Part shown: in pieces, positions 1 to 10,099 of the stretch
Layout: every line of letters begins with the position of its first letter
Position numbering within the stretch: the first letter of the stretch is position 1
NCBI GenBank assembly: GCA_033557685.1
Contig: JAWQRN010000433.1
Span: forward strand, 1 to 29,714
Direction: 5' to 3'
Length of the DNA: 29,714 bases
From: Sperchopsis tessellata
Lineage: Eukaryota; Arthropoda; Insecta; Coleoptera; Hydrophilidae
Position numbers and translations under genes: made by a program
The notes under the pieces: model-generated
What the model was told of the DNA's origin: nothing
Databases searched by the model: none
The model's input: only the letters and a program-made list of their open reading frames with translations

Positions 1-344
1 ATTTCTGTATTTAATATATCGACTTGGCCGGTTTGTTTAATATTTGATTTTCATCAAATATTAAAATTACACATTTATGTACGGCCAAGGAAACAACAAA
101 TTCTTTTCTAATGTATATTTTATGTTTTTCAGTTTTCATCAACAGTCCCCACCATACAAAAGGAGGAATTTCTACAACTTCTATACAATGATATTGTACT
201 AATTAAAATGTATATTTATTGTTAATTATTTATAAAAATTGATTAAATTATTAAAATTTAAATCTGATTTTTAATTTCCTTATTAAAATTTCCCTTTTCC
301 ATAGGCAAGCAATCAAACTTCAGTATAGACAAAAATATGCAGTT
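1..344. other. AT-rich sequence, nothing recognised
   Basis: There is no supported open frame, repeat or RNA. The stretch is dominated by A/T runs. Confidence 0.5.
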
Positions 345-800
345 TAAAAAAGGCGTGAAAATGATCTTCTTGAATTCCTGTGATCCTGATACAAAGTTCA
401 AAGTTTGCTAAGAATGTTTACGAAAATCGAAAATTTGTTTAGTTAAAAAGGCGGGAAAACGATCTTCTTGAATTCCTGTGATCCTGATACAAAGTTCCAA
501 TTTTGCTATGAATAATAATTCGAAAATCGGATATTTGTATTAGGATCACAGAAATGTAAGAAGATCGTTTCCCGCCAAAATTTGTGTAATCAGCGAACTG
601 GAATTTATTTTTATAATTTTAACTAAAATCGGACATTTGTATCAGGATCACAGAAATGCAAGAAGATCGTTTCCCGTCCAAATTTTTTTACTAAGTGTAC
701 TGGAATTTATTTTTACAATTTTTACGAAAATTGGAAATTAGTGTCAGGGTCGCAGAAATACCAGTAGATCGATTCTGATTAAAATTTTCGTAATAACAGA
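345..800. repeat. Array of ~100-bp units, two direct then three inverted
   Basis: The core holds GATCTTCTTGAATTCCTGTG followed by ATCCTGATACAAA. Direct units start near 349 and 449. Inverted units are at about 534-577 and 636-679, and a more diverged one at about 737-775. Spacing is ~100 bp. Units 449-501 and 534-577 form an inverted pair with arms of about 44 bp and a ~35-bp loop. This could be a palindromic satellite or the remains of a non-autonomous, foldback-type DNA transposon. No target-site duplication was identified. Confidence 0.7.
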
Positions 801-1118
801 AATTGATTTGTTTTAAATATTTTTCATACAATTTCGAGGATAGGTTTATTAAAACACAAACATAAGAAACATATTTATTTTGTTGTTTGTATTAAAGTTA
901 CAATATATTTAACAGCGAATATAAGAAATTTTAAACAAACAATTCTAGGTGTACTATATGATGCCAGGAAGGATTTGGGACACCAAAGACTTATTTCTGG
1001 GCTGGAATGGGGGATGTACACTGGGGCGGAGCAGTTCCTTTGAAATGATTCTGCATTTTGACCACCTATAAATGTTGAGAAAAGAGAAAATGTGTAATTT
1101 TATGGAAATTTTGCTGCT
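801..1118. other. No gene recognised
   Basis: A G-rich patch around 965-1050 (short frame starting MMPGRIWDTKDL) stands out from the AT-rich background but matches nothing I know. It may be the 5' part of the retrotransposon that follows. Confidence 0.4.
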
Positions 1119-2945
1119 AACCTATAACAGTTGCTTTCCTGTTGCCTACGTTTAAACCAAACATCATACATCTATAATACACCTCATCTTGCTCAGATAA
1201 AGGAAACCATAAACCTAATTAACGATGCCTATAATAAGCAATGTGGAGATAATGAAATCAAAGACATTACAAGTCTTATTATAAGGTACATGTGGAGACC
1301 ACAAGAAAACATTAATCTTGATGCCATCGTAAAGTCTCCAAATCAAGTCAAAACAACATGGCAAATTATTAACCAAGTAACTGGGAGAGAACAAAAGTAG
1401 CAAAAATACATACCCAACCATGAAATTTTCAATAGCTTCTTCCATACAGTGACCGAACGAATATTATTAAATCTTCATCCATCAATAAACCAGTCTGTCC
1501 ACTCTAATCAAAAGAGTGCCACTATGTGGCTTAAGTATGTTTTTTTGGCCAACAACACCTCAAGAAATACAGGACGTAACCTCTAAGCTGAAATCCAATA
1601 CCTCCAAAGATGCTTATGATATATCTATAAAACAATAAAGTCTATCATAATATTCATATCTACTCCGTTATCTAATATAGCTAATAGCTGTTTTACATCT
1701 GGTCATTTTCCATCACATCTGAAAATTACAAGAGTTGTACCTGTGTACAAGCCTGGCAAAATGGAAAACCCTAATAACTACAGACCAATAGCGATACTGC
1801 CAGCTATATCCAAAAATTCACTTATGGCTAAGCGAATGTTGATTGTCTCTGGTGACCAATTTGGTTTTAGGAAGGGTTTGTCAACATCTGATGCCCTATT
1901 CGCTCCGCTAGAGTTTATCACCGAAGCCCTTTATGCTGGAGAAGAGTGTTTGTACAGCCTTGCACCATAACCAAAGCGTTTGTCTGCATTCCACATAAAG
2001 AATTTCTGATTAACGAAGAGTATTATGGATTCAGGGGGGTTGCTCTTGACATCCTGAGATCTTATATGGTTGATAGGTGTCAGTTCGTGGGTACTGTGGC
2101 TGCTCATAGCTCTACCAAATCGATCAAGTCAAAAGTTGCACAGGGATCTATCTTGGGACCGCTGTTTTTCCTAGTGTAGTCAAAATTGTAATGTATGCTG
2201 ATGACACTACCTTATTGACTCGACACAAGAATGCCGACACAGTATTGCTGAAAGCGCAAACATCCGTCAAAGAAGCAAAGGAGTGGTTCAATTCTAATTA
2301 TGGCCTAGTCCTTAACGAATCTAAAACAGCGCACTATTGATAGACGAGATCATGCTGGACAGCTCCCTTAAAGTTTCTGGGTATTTATATTGATCATCTA
2401 CTCACCTGGAGGGATCATGTTGATATCCGTTCTGGGAGGTTCCCAATGCTATATATGCCATAAGTAGGATAGCACAAATGATCAACAAGTGCGCCGCAAA
2501 GAGCACTTACTATGCCCTATTTCATAGTATCATCATGGCATATGGTGTATTGGTATGGGGAGGTTCAGCTCACTCATCAAGAGTATTAATTTTACAAAAA
2601 TAAAGCGGGCGATACAAGTCTTACTTTCGAACACATGGTATGCTAATCGTCACCTCACTCTATATCCTGGAGTAATTTAAGTATAGTAAAAAACACATCC
2701 TTAAACATTGCCAAAGATCACAACCCGAGGAAAGGAAAATCTCTAAGCTACTTTCTTCAGATTGTCATCATCTCTATCACGAAATATAGGTCCTAGGCTG
2801 TTTAACAAACTTGCACGGGATGCTTCTACACGATGGAGGAGTTCTTCATATCATCTTTGGAGTTTTCATTCTGAAATATCTTTTATTATATTTTTTGTAC
2901 ATTGACAAGCTGATTTAATTTAATAAAGAATTTGAATTTGAAATT
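1119..2945 (+). mobile_element. Jockey/CR1-like non-LTR retrotransposon, 5'-truncated and frameshifted
   Basis: The relic runs from the linker between endonuclease and reverse transcriptase (NSCFPVAYV near 1127, then KTTWQIINQVTG near 1350) through the reverse transcriptase. Visible blocks in order are NNYRPIAILPAISK (1770-1815), DQFGFRKGLSTSDAL (1855-1900), VAQGSILGPLFFL (~2137-2175), an intact YADD (~2195), FLGIYIDHLLTWRDHV (~2380) and YGVLVWGGSAHSSR (~2540). Several frameshifts and stops separate them, so no enzyme can be made. The 3' end carries AATAAAGAATTTGAATTTGA near 2925, a typical AT-rich tail. These elements copy by target-primed reverse transcription; the clade (Jockey or CR1) is tentative. 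Confidence 0.85.
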
Positions 2946-3282
2946 ATTTATATTAATTTAAGTAGAAAAGTAATGTAGTTACAAATAAAATATGAAATAA
3001 ATGCAGTTAAATAATGTTACCAATTTAATATTCTCCTAACTGCTAAATCCTAATTTATTAAATTTGTAAAACATTTTGTGCATTAAATTTACCAATTCGG
3101 ATATGGTCTACGTAGCAGCGAAAAAAATTATTGTATTTAATTCATTGACAGAATTTGTAGATGTTAAATTATTGAAATAAATAAACATACAAGTAAATGA
3201 CTTTATTAAACATTTTCTATACAATAATCTGATACATTACAGTTTCAATCTAGTTACAAAATATACTAGGTATCTAAATAAA
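2671..3282. repeat. 612-bp tandem duplication, copy 1
   Basis: This copy begins at AGTAATTTAAGTATAG and ends just before the same sequence at 3283. It includes the 3' ~275 bp of the Jockey/CR1-like element plus ~335 bp of AT-rich flank. Reading the copies side by side, I see no mismatch. Confidence 0.93.
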
Positions 3283-3894
3283 AGTAATTTAAGTATAGTA
3301 AAAAACACATCCTTAAACATTGCCAAAGATCACAACCCGAGGAAAGGAAAATCTCTAAGCTACTTTCTTCAGATTGTCATCATCTCTATCACGAAATATA
3401 GGTCCTAGGCTGTTTAACAAACTTGCACGGGATGCTTCTACACGATGGAGGAGTTCTTCATATCATCTTTGGAGTTTTCATTCTGAAATATCTTTTATTA
3501 TATTTTTTGTACATTGACAAGCTGATTTAATTTAATAAAGAATTTGAATTTGAAATTATTTATATTAATTTAAGTAGAAAAGTAATGTAGTTACAAATAA
3601 AATATGAAATAAATGCAGTTAAATAATGTTACCAATTTAATATTCTCCTAACTGCTAAATCCTAATTTATTAAATTTGTAAAACATTTTGTGCATTAAAT
3701 TTACCAATTCGGATATGGTCTACGTAGCAGCGAAAAAAATTATTGTATTTAATTCATTGACAGAATTTGTAGATGTTAAATTATTGAAATAAATAAACAT
3801 ACAAGTAAATGACTTTATTAAACATTTTCTATACAATAATCTGATACATTACAGTTTCAATCTAGTTACAAAATATACTAGGTATCTAAATAAA
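3283..3894. repeat. 612-bp tandem duplication, copy 2
   Basis: This is an apparently identical second copy directly abutting the first (offset exactly 612). Identity continues three bases past 3894 (AGT), so there is a 3-bp microhomology at the joint. The lack of divergence amid heavily decayed sequence means a very recent duplication or an assembly artefact. Confidence 0.93.
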
Positions 3895-4560
3895 AGTTCA
3901 TGTGGTCCAAGAAAAATCATATTAGATTCGAAATATTCTCAAATACTAAGCTTTGCCTAAACTTATGGGCTCAAAATACCTGCAGTACAGAAAGAAGATG
4001 ATCATTTGTATATGTTTACTTTATGTAATATATAATATATCTAAAATCATTAACCTTGAGGACAATCACCACCTACTTTATATTCTCTTCTACTAATGGG
4101 ATGTTTGGATTTTTAATCAGGTCATCAAAACATTTTTCAGATCTCTTCTCCATAGTTGCTTTATTTATATTATTTTTATAATAACGTCACAACTAAAACA
4201 CCATCATATTAAATAGCTATATATACAATATGAAATAACAAGAAGAAGAGGTTGAAGCTGTTTCCCAAATAGGGCAGTTCAAATCCATTTGATTATTATT
4301 TCTATTTTTAAAATTTTGGCACATTTACTCAAATACTCCTTTATAATTTAGAACCTCGCATATGTAATTTACTATCAAACAAAATTTTTAAAATACATGT
4401 ATTTTAGACATTTTCATAAATTTTTAAAATATAAATATTTTAGACATTTTCATGTTTATCCAAAATAAAATATTCTCCATAAACTGTATGATATGACTTC
4501 TTTAGCTGGACAACATAAAATATGAGATGTGCAGTTTCTTTTTAAGTTTCTGTTTTCACC
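3895..4560. other. AT-rich stretch with a 36-bp tandem pair
   Basis: Two 36-bp units lie at 4382-4417 and 4418-4453 (AAATTTTTAAAATA then ATTTTAGACATTTTCAT), differing at a few positions. A short minus-strand frame near 4145-4065 starts MEKRSEKCFDDLIKNPNIPL, but I cannot assign it. Confidence 0.5.
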
Positions 4561-4561
4561 A

Positions 4562-4665
4562 AGGGTATCTTTTGTCTGGGACGCACTCGTAGTGTCAATG
4601 TCTTAAGGTCTATGTTGTATTCATCTTGTTTGAGTAGTACAGTTACTTTAACCATAACCTTGTGG
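4562..4665. repeat. Diverged direct repeat X, copy 1
   Basis: About 100 bp containing CTTTTGTCTGGGACGCACTC and TTCATCTTGTTTGAGTAGTA. It resembles 8661-8765 in the same orientation at roughly 70% identity by eye. It lies just beyond the 3' end of the minus-strand piggyBac relic, so it may be piggyBac-end or subterminal sequence. Confidence 0.5.
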
Positions 4666-4844
4666 ATGATCCTGTATTGACACCACCTATGTGGCGATTA
4701 TATCCTTTTACAATGGATGAACTGTCATCAAAACGTTTCAGTTGCCCCAGAGGATTTGTACCTGCAAAGGACGATATCAAGTTGATATATCAGTGAAGAT
4801 AAATCAACACCTTCTACCTTAGTTATTCAGACATAATATGAAAT

Positions 4845-5112
4845 GAAGACCTAAGAGCAAGACTGAAAGTGTCCAAGACAGGATTGAGGAGGGACAACTC
4901 AGGTGGTTTGATCACTTAAATAGAATGTCCATAGAAAGAGTCACAAGTAGTATATGGGAAGCAAAAACACAAGGGGACAGACCAAAAGGATGGCCAACCA
5001 CAGAGTGGAATACTGCGATGTCAAGGGAGAGGCGAAACTTTATTAGAGGAAAATAAGAAAATCATAAAAAAATACCTCTACACCCTATGGGTAGAAGAAG
5101 AATGATTATGAT
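4845..5112 (+). mobile_element. 3' tail of a non-LTR retrotransposon inside the piggyBac relic
   Basis: The frame reads NEDLRARLKVS, then after a shift IEEGQLRWFDHLNRMSIERV, WEAKTQGDRPKG and EWNTAMSRERR. This is the C-terminal signature of many insect RTE/L1-like reverse transcriptases (consensus IEEGQLRWFGHL, PRGRP). The fragment ends in a short ATG/ATT-rich tail at 5099-5115, like the microsatellite tails of RTE elements. It separates the GTVRRN and GQLKRFD pieces of the piggyBac. Confidence 0.75.
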
Positions 5113-5326
5113 GATTTCTTCTAACTGTGCCTAATGAATACCCTCTTACTAAATGAATCATTAGTGGCAATGAAGTATAATAATTGCCATAACACATATC
5201 AGTAATTTCGATGGCGAGGCACGATACTAGCTAAACGTAATACTATACTTGCAGTTACAATTTCCTGTACATATTCAATCGTAGTGTCAAACTTTTTTTT
5301 CCTGTATACATATTAAATTTTTAGGT

Positions 5327-5334
5327 AAATCCAA
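5327..5334. repeat. Target-site duplication, left copy (AAATCCAA)
   Basis: Eight bases flank the 3' (GAA)n end of the nested retrotransposon. They are identical to 7500-7507. Confidence 0.8.
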
Positions 5335-7499
5335 ACTTCTTCTTCCGTTTCCTATACGTTTCGGATGTTGGACACCATGTTGACAATCATGACTTTCTGG
5401 CCTGCTGCCCGGAACAACTGAGTAGTTGTTATTGAGTACCAGGTTCGAAGGTTTTTTAGCCACGAAATATGCCTTCTTCCCAAGCTGCGCTTTCCAGCAA
5501 TTTTTCCCTGCAGTATAGATTGTAACAATTTATACCTCGGTTCATTTCTCATAATATGCCGCAGTACTACTCAAGCTTCCTTATCATCACTTTCTCTAGG
5601 ACCTCTTTGTACTTATTCATTCTTTGAAGAATATTTTCATTGGTAATATGGTCCTTCCATGATCCTCTCAGCATTCTTCTATAAAGCCACATTTCAAGTG
5701 CTTCCAATTTTCTACTTGATGCCTCCGATAATGTCCAAGATTCCAGACTGTAGAAAAGTATAGAGAATATACAACAGTGCAGCAGTCTCATTTTGGTCGC
5801 AATACTTAAATCGTGTGATTTAAATATATTACTCATTGTTTTAAATGCAGATTGAGCTTTTTTATTTCTTGGGAATGGTCCCAACCGTCGTTAATGTTTG
5901 TACTCAAATACGTGTAAGATTCCACTCGCTCAACCATGCTCTCTTTTATATAAAGATTACAATCAGGTCGATATGTTTTGTTAATAATCATAAATATAGT
6001 TTTCTTAATGTAGGTGTTCAGCCCACATTTTTCACTGCATGCTGTAACTCTGCTCAGCAGGATTTGCAGGGCGTCCAGGCTATCAGTAAATATGAAGGAA
6101 TCATCCGCATATCGTATATTATTTCTCCATCCAGCGATATGCTCAGTTAAATACCTTCCAAAGCTTTACTAAAGATGACTTGTGAGTATAGATTAAAGAT
6201 AAGCGGTGACAATACACATCCCTGTCTCACACCTCTTAGAATGTTAACGCTTTCAGTATCTTCATCGTTTATTCTCACATCTGCAGTCTGGTTCCAGTAT
6301 ATATAATGATTCTAAAATCTCTATCATCAAGCCCTATGTCTCTTATAATGTCCATCATTTTTTGGTGTTGGACTCTATCGAACGCCTTCTGATAGTCGAT
6401 AAAGCAAGCATAAACAGCACAGTTAATGCCTCTGCATCGCTGGAAGAGGACCTGCACACCAAACAGAGCTTCCCGTGTGCCAAATGCGTTCCTTAAACCA
6501 AACTGTGTGGTATCCATATTTTCTTTACATTTGTTAGATATTCTCTTATGGTATGTATGATTCTGAGGAATAATTTCACAGTGTGGCTCATTACGCATAT
6601 AGTTCTATAATCATCACACAGTTTCGCACCAGGCTTTTTTGGTAAAGTTATAAATTCTGATTTGACCCATTCTCTAGGTGTTTCCGAAGTCATAAACACG
6701 GTTAAACACTGATGCAAGCCATCCTACATTCTCATCATTCATAAGTTTGAAAAATTCAGCACTTACATTGTCGGGATCACTAGCACTAGCCTCGTCTTAC
6801 TCCACCAAAATGTTGGGCTCATTTCACAGTCAATTTGTGATAATTCTGGTTGGTTATCATGAAATAATTGTTCTATATGGTCTATTCAGGTATCTTTAAG
6901 TTCTTTCTTATCTATTATTATTTTTCCGTTCTTGTCTAATAGTTTACTCGCTATTCTTTTGTTTTTGTTTGTGACTTCTCATACTTTTCGGTGCACATTA
7001 GAGTTGTCATATTGATTGGAGGGTCTCTTTTTATCGCAATTATCTTTTGCCTCTTTTTTTTTGGCCTGTCTTATTCTTTGTGTAATTAGTTTATTAATAC
7101 CTTTATATTTTGTTTTATCGGCCTTTGAAAACCTTTTTTCCATCAAGTTGAGAATTTCTTTAGATAGTTCTGTTTGATTTTTTTTATAATTGTATTTAGT
7201 TTCTCAATTTCTGGTTGTATGTTTTTATTCTTGTGGATCTCCTTTAGTTTATTAGTTAAAATTTCCTCCACTCTACCTTTCATCGGGTTCTTTCAGCTTT
7301 CTTAGATCATAATTTTTGGCTGGCTTCATTGTAATTTTCTTCAAATTAAGCCTGAAAACATTTACCAATGGGATACGGGTTTGCAGATCAGCACCGGGAT
7401 ATGTTTTACCAGAAGAAGTACAAGTATTTCTAAATCTTGAATTTACCAATTTAAAGCCTATCTGATTTCTTATGATGTTTTCCGGTGAACCTTGGGGTG
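5335..7499 (-). mobile_element. RTE-like non-LTR retrotransposon nested in piggyBac, 5'-truncated
   Basis: On the minus strand it begins inside the endonuclease (NIIRNQIGF, KTYPGAD, then FRLNLKKITMKPAKNYDLRK near 7345). It continues through the linker into reverse transcriptase: CFIDYQKAFDRVQHQK (~6400-6355), an intact YADD (6111-6100), and the thumb and tail (FYSLESWTLSEASSRKLEAL, MRRMLRG-like, HIMRNEPRYKLLQ, GRRHISWLKNLR, FRAAGQKVMIVNMVSNIRN). It ends in a GAAGAAG tail at about 5344-5335. Many stops and frameshifts make it dead. AAATCCAA occurs on both sides (5327-5334 and 7500-7507), the expected target-site duplication. Confidence 0.88.
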
Positions 7500-7507
7500 A
7501 AATCCAA
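7500..7507. repeat. Target-site duplication, right copy (AAATCCAA)
   Basis: Eight bases at the truncated 5' end of the nested retrotransposon. They lie in the piggyBac frame just after the GMSWIS codons, so they mark the original target. Confidence 0.8.
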
Positions 7508-8309
7508 GACATTCCAGCCAAAATAAAAAAATTAAAGCCCCTCTATGGGGTTTCAAAGGCATAAATTGTTTCGTGAGATTTTATTTTTGTTGAACACATT
7601 TGCTCATCTATGGAGAAATGTTGTTCTAAGGGAACAGTGCTCAATTTTGTATTTAGATAGTCAACAAAAGGCCTTATTTTAAACAGACTGTCATAAAATT
7701 TATTTTTCGCTATAGTATTTTTTATTTTGATATACTCCAATTCTTTAGTCCCATATGATCAAGTGGTTTTCTGGTGTTTGTTGAACAGAGTAAATATTAG
7801 TTTTTTTGAAAATACTTTTTATACATTCATCTATGATAAAATAGTTAAAAAACTGATATGGAGTGTCCAATTTTAATGTCTCAATGGGCAAGTCAGTATT
7901 TAAATGGAAACCAAGTGTTTCTCTGTTGACTTCTGGAAACATCATCATTTTCCATTTCTTATGTTTTGTCGCTTGTTTCTTTTTAGTTGAAGATTTGGAT
8001 GAAGATGGTACATTCAAGTGATCTGTATTTTTTACTACTTCTTCAATATTACCATCTTCTTAATCTTGTTCTTCAAGATCATCATCTTTCTCATCAACCT
8101 GAATTTCAGGATTTTCTTCTAGGTCATCAACATCAAACACTTCATCATCTTCACTATCTATTCCAATGAAGTTTTCCCAGAAATCTTCAAATTCTTTTAA
8201 ATCATATGTTTGACATGGTAATGGTAAATTCTTGGTTGATATACAAAAGTGTTTAACAGAATAAAGGAAAACATACTGCCAAAATTTTAGACCAAACACA
8301 GGCCGCAAA

Positions 8310-8530
8310 TTGCTTATGCAAGGTAGAAAGTGTGGCCACTAAATGTGGTAGATGCAGTTCCATTAAAACAAATATTCAAAATAATCAGAAAAAAGGACCA
8401 GCCTAAAATGTGCTTATTGTGGAACAAAAAATGAGATATAAATATCCAAATTGTAAGGGTTTTACTCGAATAAAATGTGGGCTGAAAAAAAAAACCACTG
8501 TTTCAAAAATTTTGATACCAAGTAATTACA
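8310..8530 (+). pseudogene. Possible C-terminal Cys-rich domain of a piggyBac transposase, opposite strand
   Basis: On the plus strand, KCAYCGTKNEI and NHCFKNFDTK resemble the Cys-rich zinc-binding end of piggyBac transposases (C-x2-C ... CF-x-x-FH-T). Stops interrupt it. It lies head-to-head with the N-terminus of the minus-strand piggyBac relic, so it would come from a second copy in inverted orientation or a rearrangement. Confidence 0.45.
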
Positions 8531-8660
8531 TTGTTTGAGTTAGCTTTGGCAACAAACTGTTTTATTTAATAAAACTATGTTTATTATTAATTGTGATTTT
8601 TTTCATAAAATATTGAATTAAAAAAGACATGCATTTAAGGGTTTAGCTATAATACCAAAG
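8531..8660. other. AT-rich, nothing recognised
   Basis: Probable 3' flank of the preceding piggyBac fragment. AATAAA occurs at about 8569. Confidence 0.35.
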
Positions 8661-8765
8661 TTATCTTGTCTAGGGCACACTAATAGTGACAAAGTTTTTA
8701 GATCTGAGTTGGATTCATCTCGTTTAAGCAGTATAAATATAATCTTGATGATGATGAAAATTTGG
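8661..8765. repeat. Diverged direct repeat X, copy 2
   Basis: This is the partner of 4562-4665 and contains CTTGTCTAGGGCACACTAAT and TTCATCTCGTTTAAGCAGTA. It lies beyond the piggyBac C-terminal fragment on the plus strand. Confidence 0.5.
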
Positions 8766-8884
8766 ATTCGCGGCACAAAAATGAGGAAAACTGTGCAGTT
8801 AAGATTTTCCTATATTTTATTTAACATTTACCAAAAACTGTAATAAACAAAAAACTATGGGTACATTTTTTGAAAAATCAATGA

Positions 8885-9130
8885 TTCAATGCAGAAGGCA
8901 GATGGAATATTCAGAGTAAGGATGAATCATGGATTGGTTGTGCTGATTGGAGGTGCGGATATAGTAGGGTTTATCAAGGCAGGGAGAATAAGATGGCTGG
9001 GGCATGGGCATATCAGTAGAACACGAAACACTACAACAGTTACACAGTGGAAGACAGGAAGAAAAAAACCCAGAAGCAAATGAAGAAGAAGAAACATTCT
9101 ATTGGGAGTTGTGTTTTAGCAGGGCTGGGG
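8885..9130 (+). mobile_element. Non-LTR reverse-transcriptase C-terminal fragment
   Basis: The frame from 8889 reads RVRMNHGLVVLIGGADIVGF, then KAGRIRWLGHGHISR and KTGRKKPRSK. The RIRWLGH and GR-x-x-PR pattern is the usual C-terminal end of RTE/L1-like reverse transcriptases in insects. Only the last ~80 residues remain. It looks related to, but distinct from, the fragment at 4845-5112. Confidence 0.75.
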
Positions 9131-9224
9131 AATGACTTCAGAGTTCTGATGGGAAAAAAGCAAACAGGATGATATTTCTCATAAGGCAAGTATTCCAGAA
9201 TCACTCAATCCACAAAGATTTATA

Positions 9225-9485
9225 AATAGTATATAAGACCAATTCTCGAATATGAATATAATATTGTGTTTGGATATTTGACTATATAAAGAACATCGAT
9301 GTTCTTGAAAGAGTTAAAAGAAGAAATAAGAAAATGTTTCCACAATTAAGGAAAACTCGACGTATCTGTACAAGCTCAAACATTCTGGTCAAGAGAAAGA
9401 AGGCCGAGACTACTATTCTTCTCCACTTCACCTATTTCATCTAGGTCATGCTTATCATCTTAAAGGAAAATCAAAGTAACTTGAG
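9225..9485 (+). mobile_element. Jockey-like reverse-transcriptase tail, badly decayed
   Basis: Across three frames one can read LEYEYNIVFGYLTI, then a VLERVKRRNKKMFPQLRKTR-like string and a KRKKAETTILL-like string. These match the LEYGS-x-VW, LE-x-VQRR and L-x-x-RR-x-x-D blocks at the C-terminus of Jockey-type reverse transcriptases. Frames shift repeatedly. Confidence 0.5.
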
Positions 9486-9589
9486 AAGAAATAAACAAAG
9501 GCTACAGAGAGCAGAAACAAACCTTTTTATGTAGTGAATAACTAACATTGGGGAACACCAATACCGTATAAATTTGGGAAAGAAAAAAC

Positions 9590-9905
9590 TTGGATAAATA
9601 TGAGCAACACTACGTCGGCCTATTTCTCCTGCTAAGGCCAATCACCGATTTTAGGGACTACGCTATCACCCTAGAAATTTTGCCATATCCATTGTTCCAA
9701 ATGGAATTGGGTTCTTTTACGTGCACGTGGTCTTTATTGCCTGCAATACACAGGACCCACAGTTTTATGTCCTTCCTGGAAAATGAGCACCACAAAGAAA
9801 TAAGAAAATTTCTTTTCCCTATTCACAAAAAACCAGCTGCCTCTGGGTCTTGAACTTGAAACCTTACGCTTACTAGTCTGGTACATAGCAATTGAGCTAA
9901 TGAAA
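9590..9905 (-). mobile_element. tRNA-derived SINE with a conserved invertebrate core
   Basis: On the minus strand a tRNA-like head carries an A-box-like TTAGCTCAATTGC (9900-9888) and a B-box-like AGTTCAAGACC (9856-9846), the internal promoter of RNA polymerase III. Downstream lies a body with GTGCACGTAAAAGAACC (about 9729-9713) and a TGTGGGTCCTGTGTATTGCA segment. This resembles a core sequence I recall as recurrent in invertebrate SINEs (from memory, unverified). The open frame on the other strand (9590-9853) is incidental. SINEs encode no protein and borrow LINE enzymes to move. The tRNA arms are imperfect, so it is not a working tRNA gene. Confidence 0.7.
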
Positions 9906-10099
9906 TGGCAAGTAGTGTGGTTGTGAAAAACTATGTGGTAAAATGCAAGAATTATCCGAAATTCTTATGCACGACCTTTAAATTGAACAAAAATATAATA
10001 ATAGCTGATATTGCCTTCTTGTTCACTATACAATAATAATAAATGAGGTTTGTATTACTTAATTTTACATCGTTTTGTATAAGACCCTCTATTTTCAAT
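9906..10099. other. No gene recognised
   Basis: Short AT-rich spacer between the SINE and the hammerhead-bearing repeat. Confidence 0.4.

Larger units (their letters stand above)
4690..8308 (-). mobile_element. piggyBac-like DNA transposon relic, split by two later insertions
   Basis: The transposase is read on the minus strand in pieces. 8308-7745 holds an acidic N-terminal region (EFEDFWENF, then many D/E) and LDTPYQFFNYF. 7740-7500 holds LFKIRPFVDYLN and SIDEQMCSTK, whose Asp (about 7608-7606) is the first catalytic aspartate of the family, then RGFNFFILAGMSWIS. 5334-5115 holds a TASIVLRLASIVPRHRNY block and, after a frameshift, YTSLPL and GTVRRN. 4785-4690 holds NPLGQLKRFD and KGYNRHIGGV. 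About 60 residues between the N-terminal and RPFVDYLN blocks are deleted, and stops interrupt the frames. An RTE-like element lies at 5335-7499 and a plus-strand reverse-transcriptase tail at about 4845-5112. Dead cut-and-paste transposon (TTAA-targeting in the family). Confidence 0.85.

Noticed and set aside
345..800. CRISPR-like array
   Set aside because: The host is an animal, the units are ~100 bp and inverted relative to each other, and there are no unique spacers.
9590..9853. Plus-strand 87-residue open frame as a protein gene
   Set aside because: It overlaps the SINE body and has no recognisable family or initiation context.
9846..9905. Functional tRNA gene
   Set aside because: A-box and B-box-like sequences are present, but the arms do not pair properly and the sequence continues into a SINE body.
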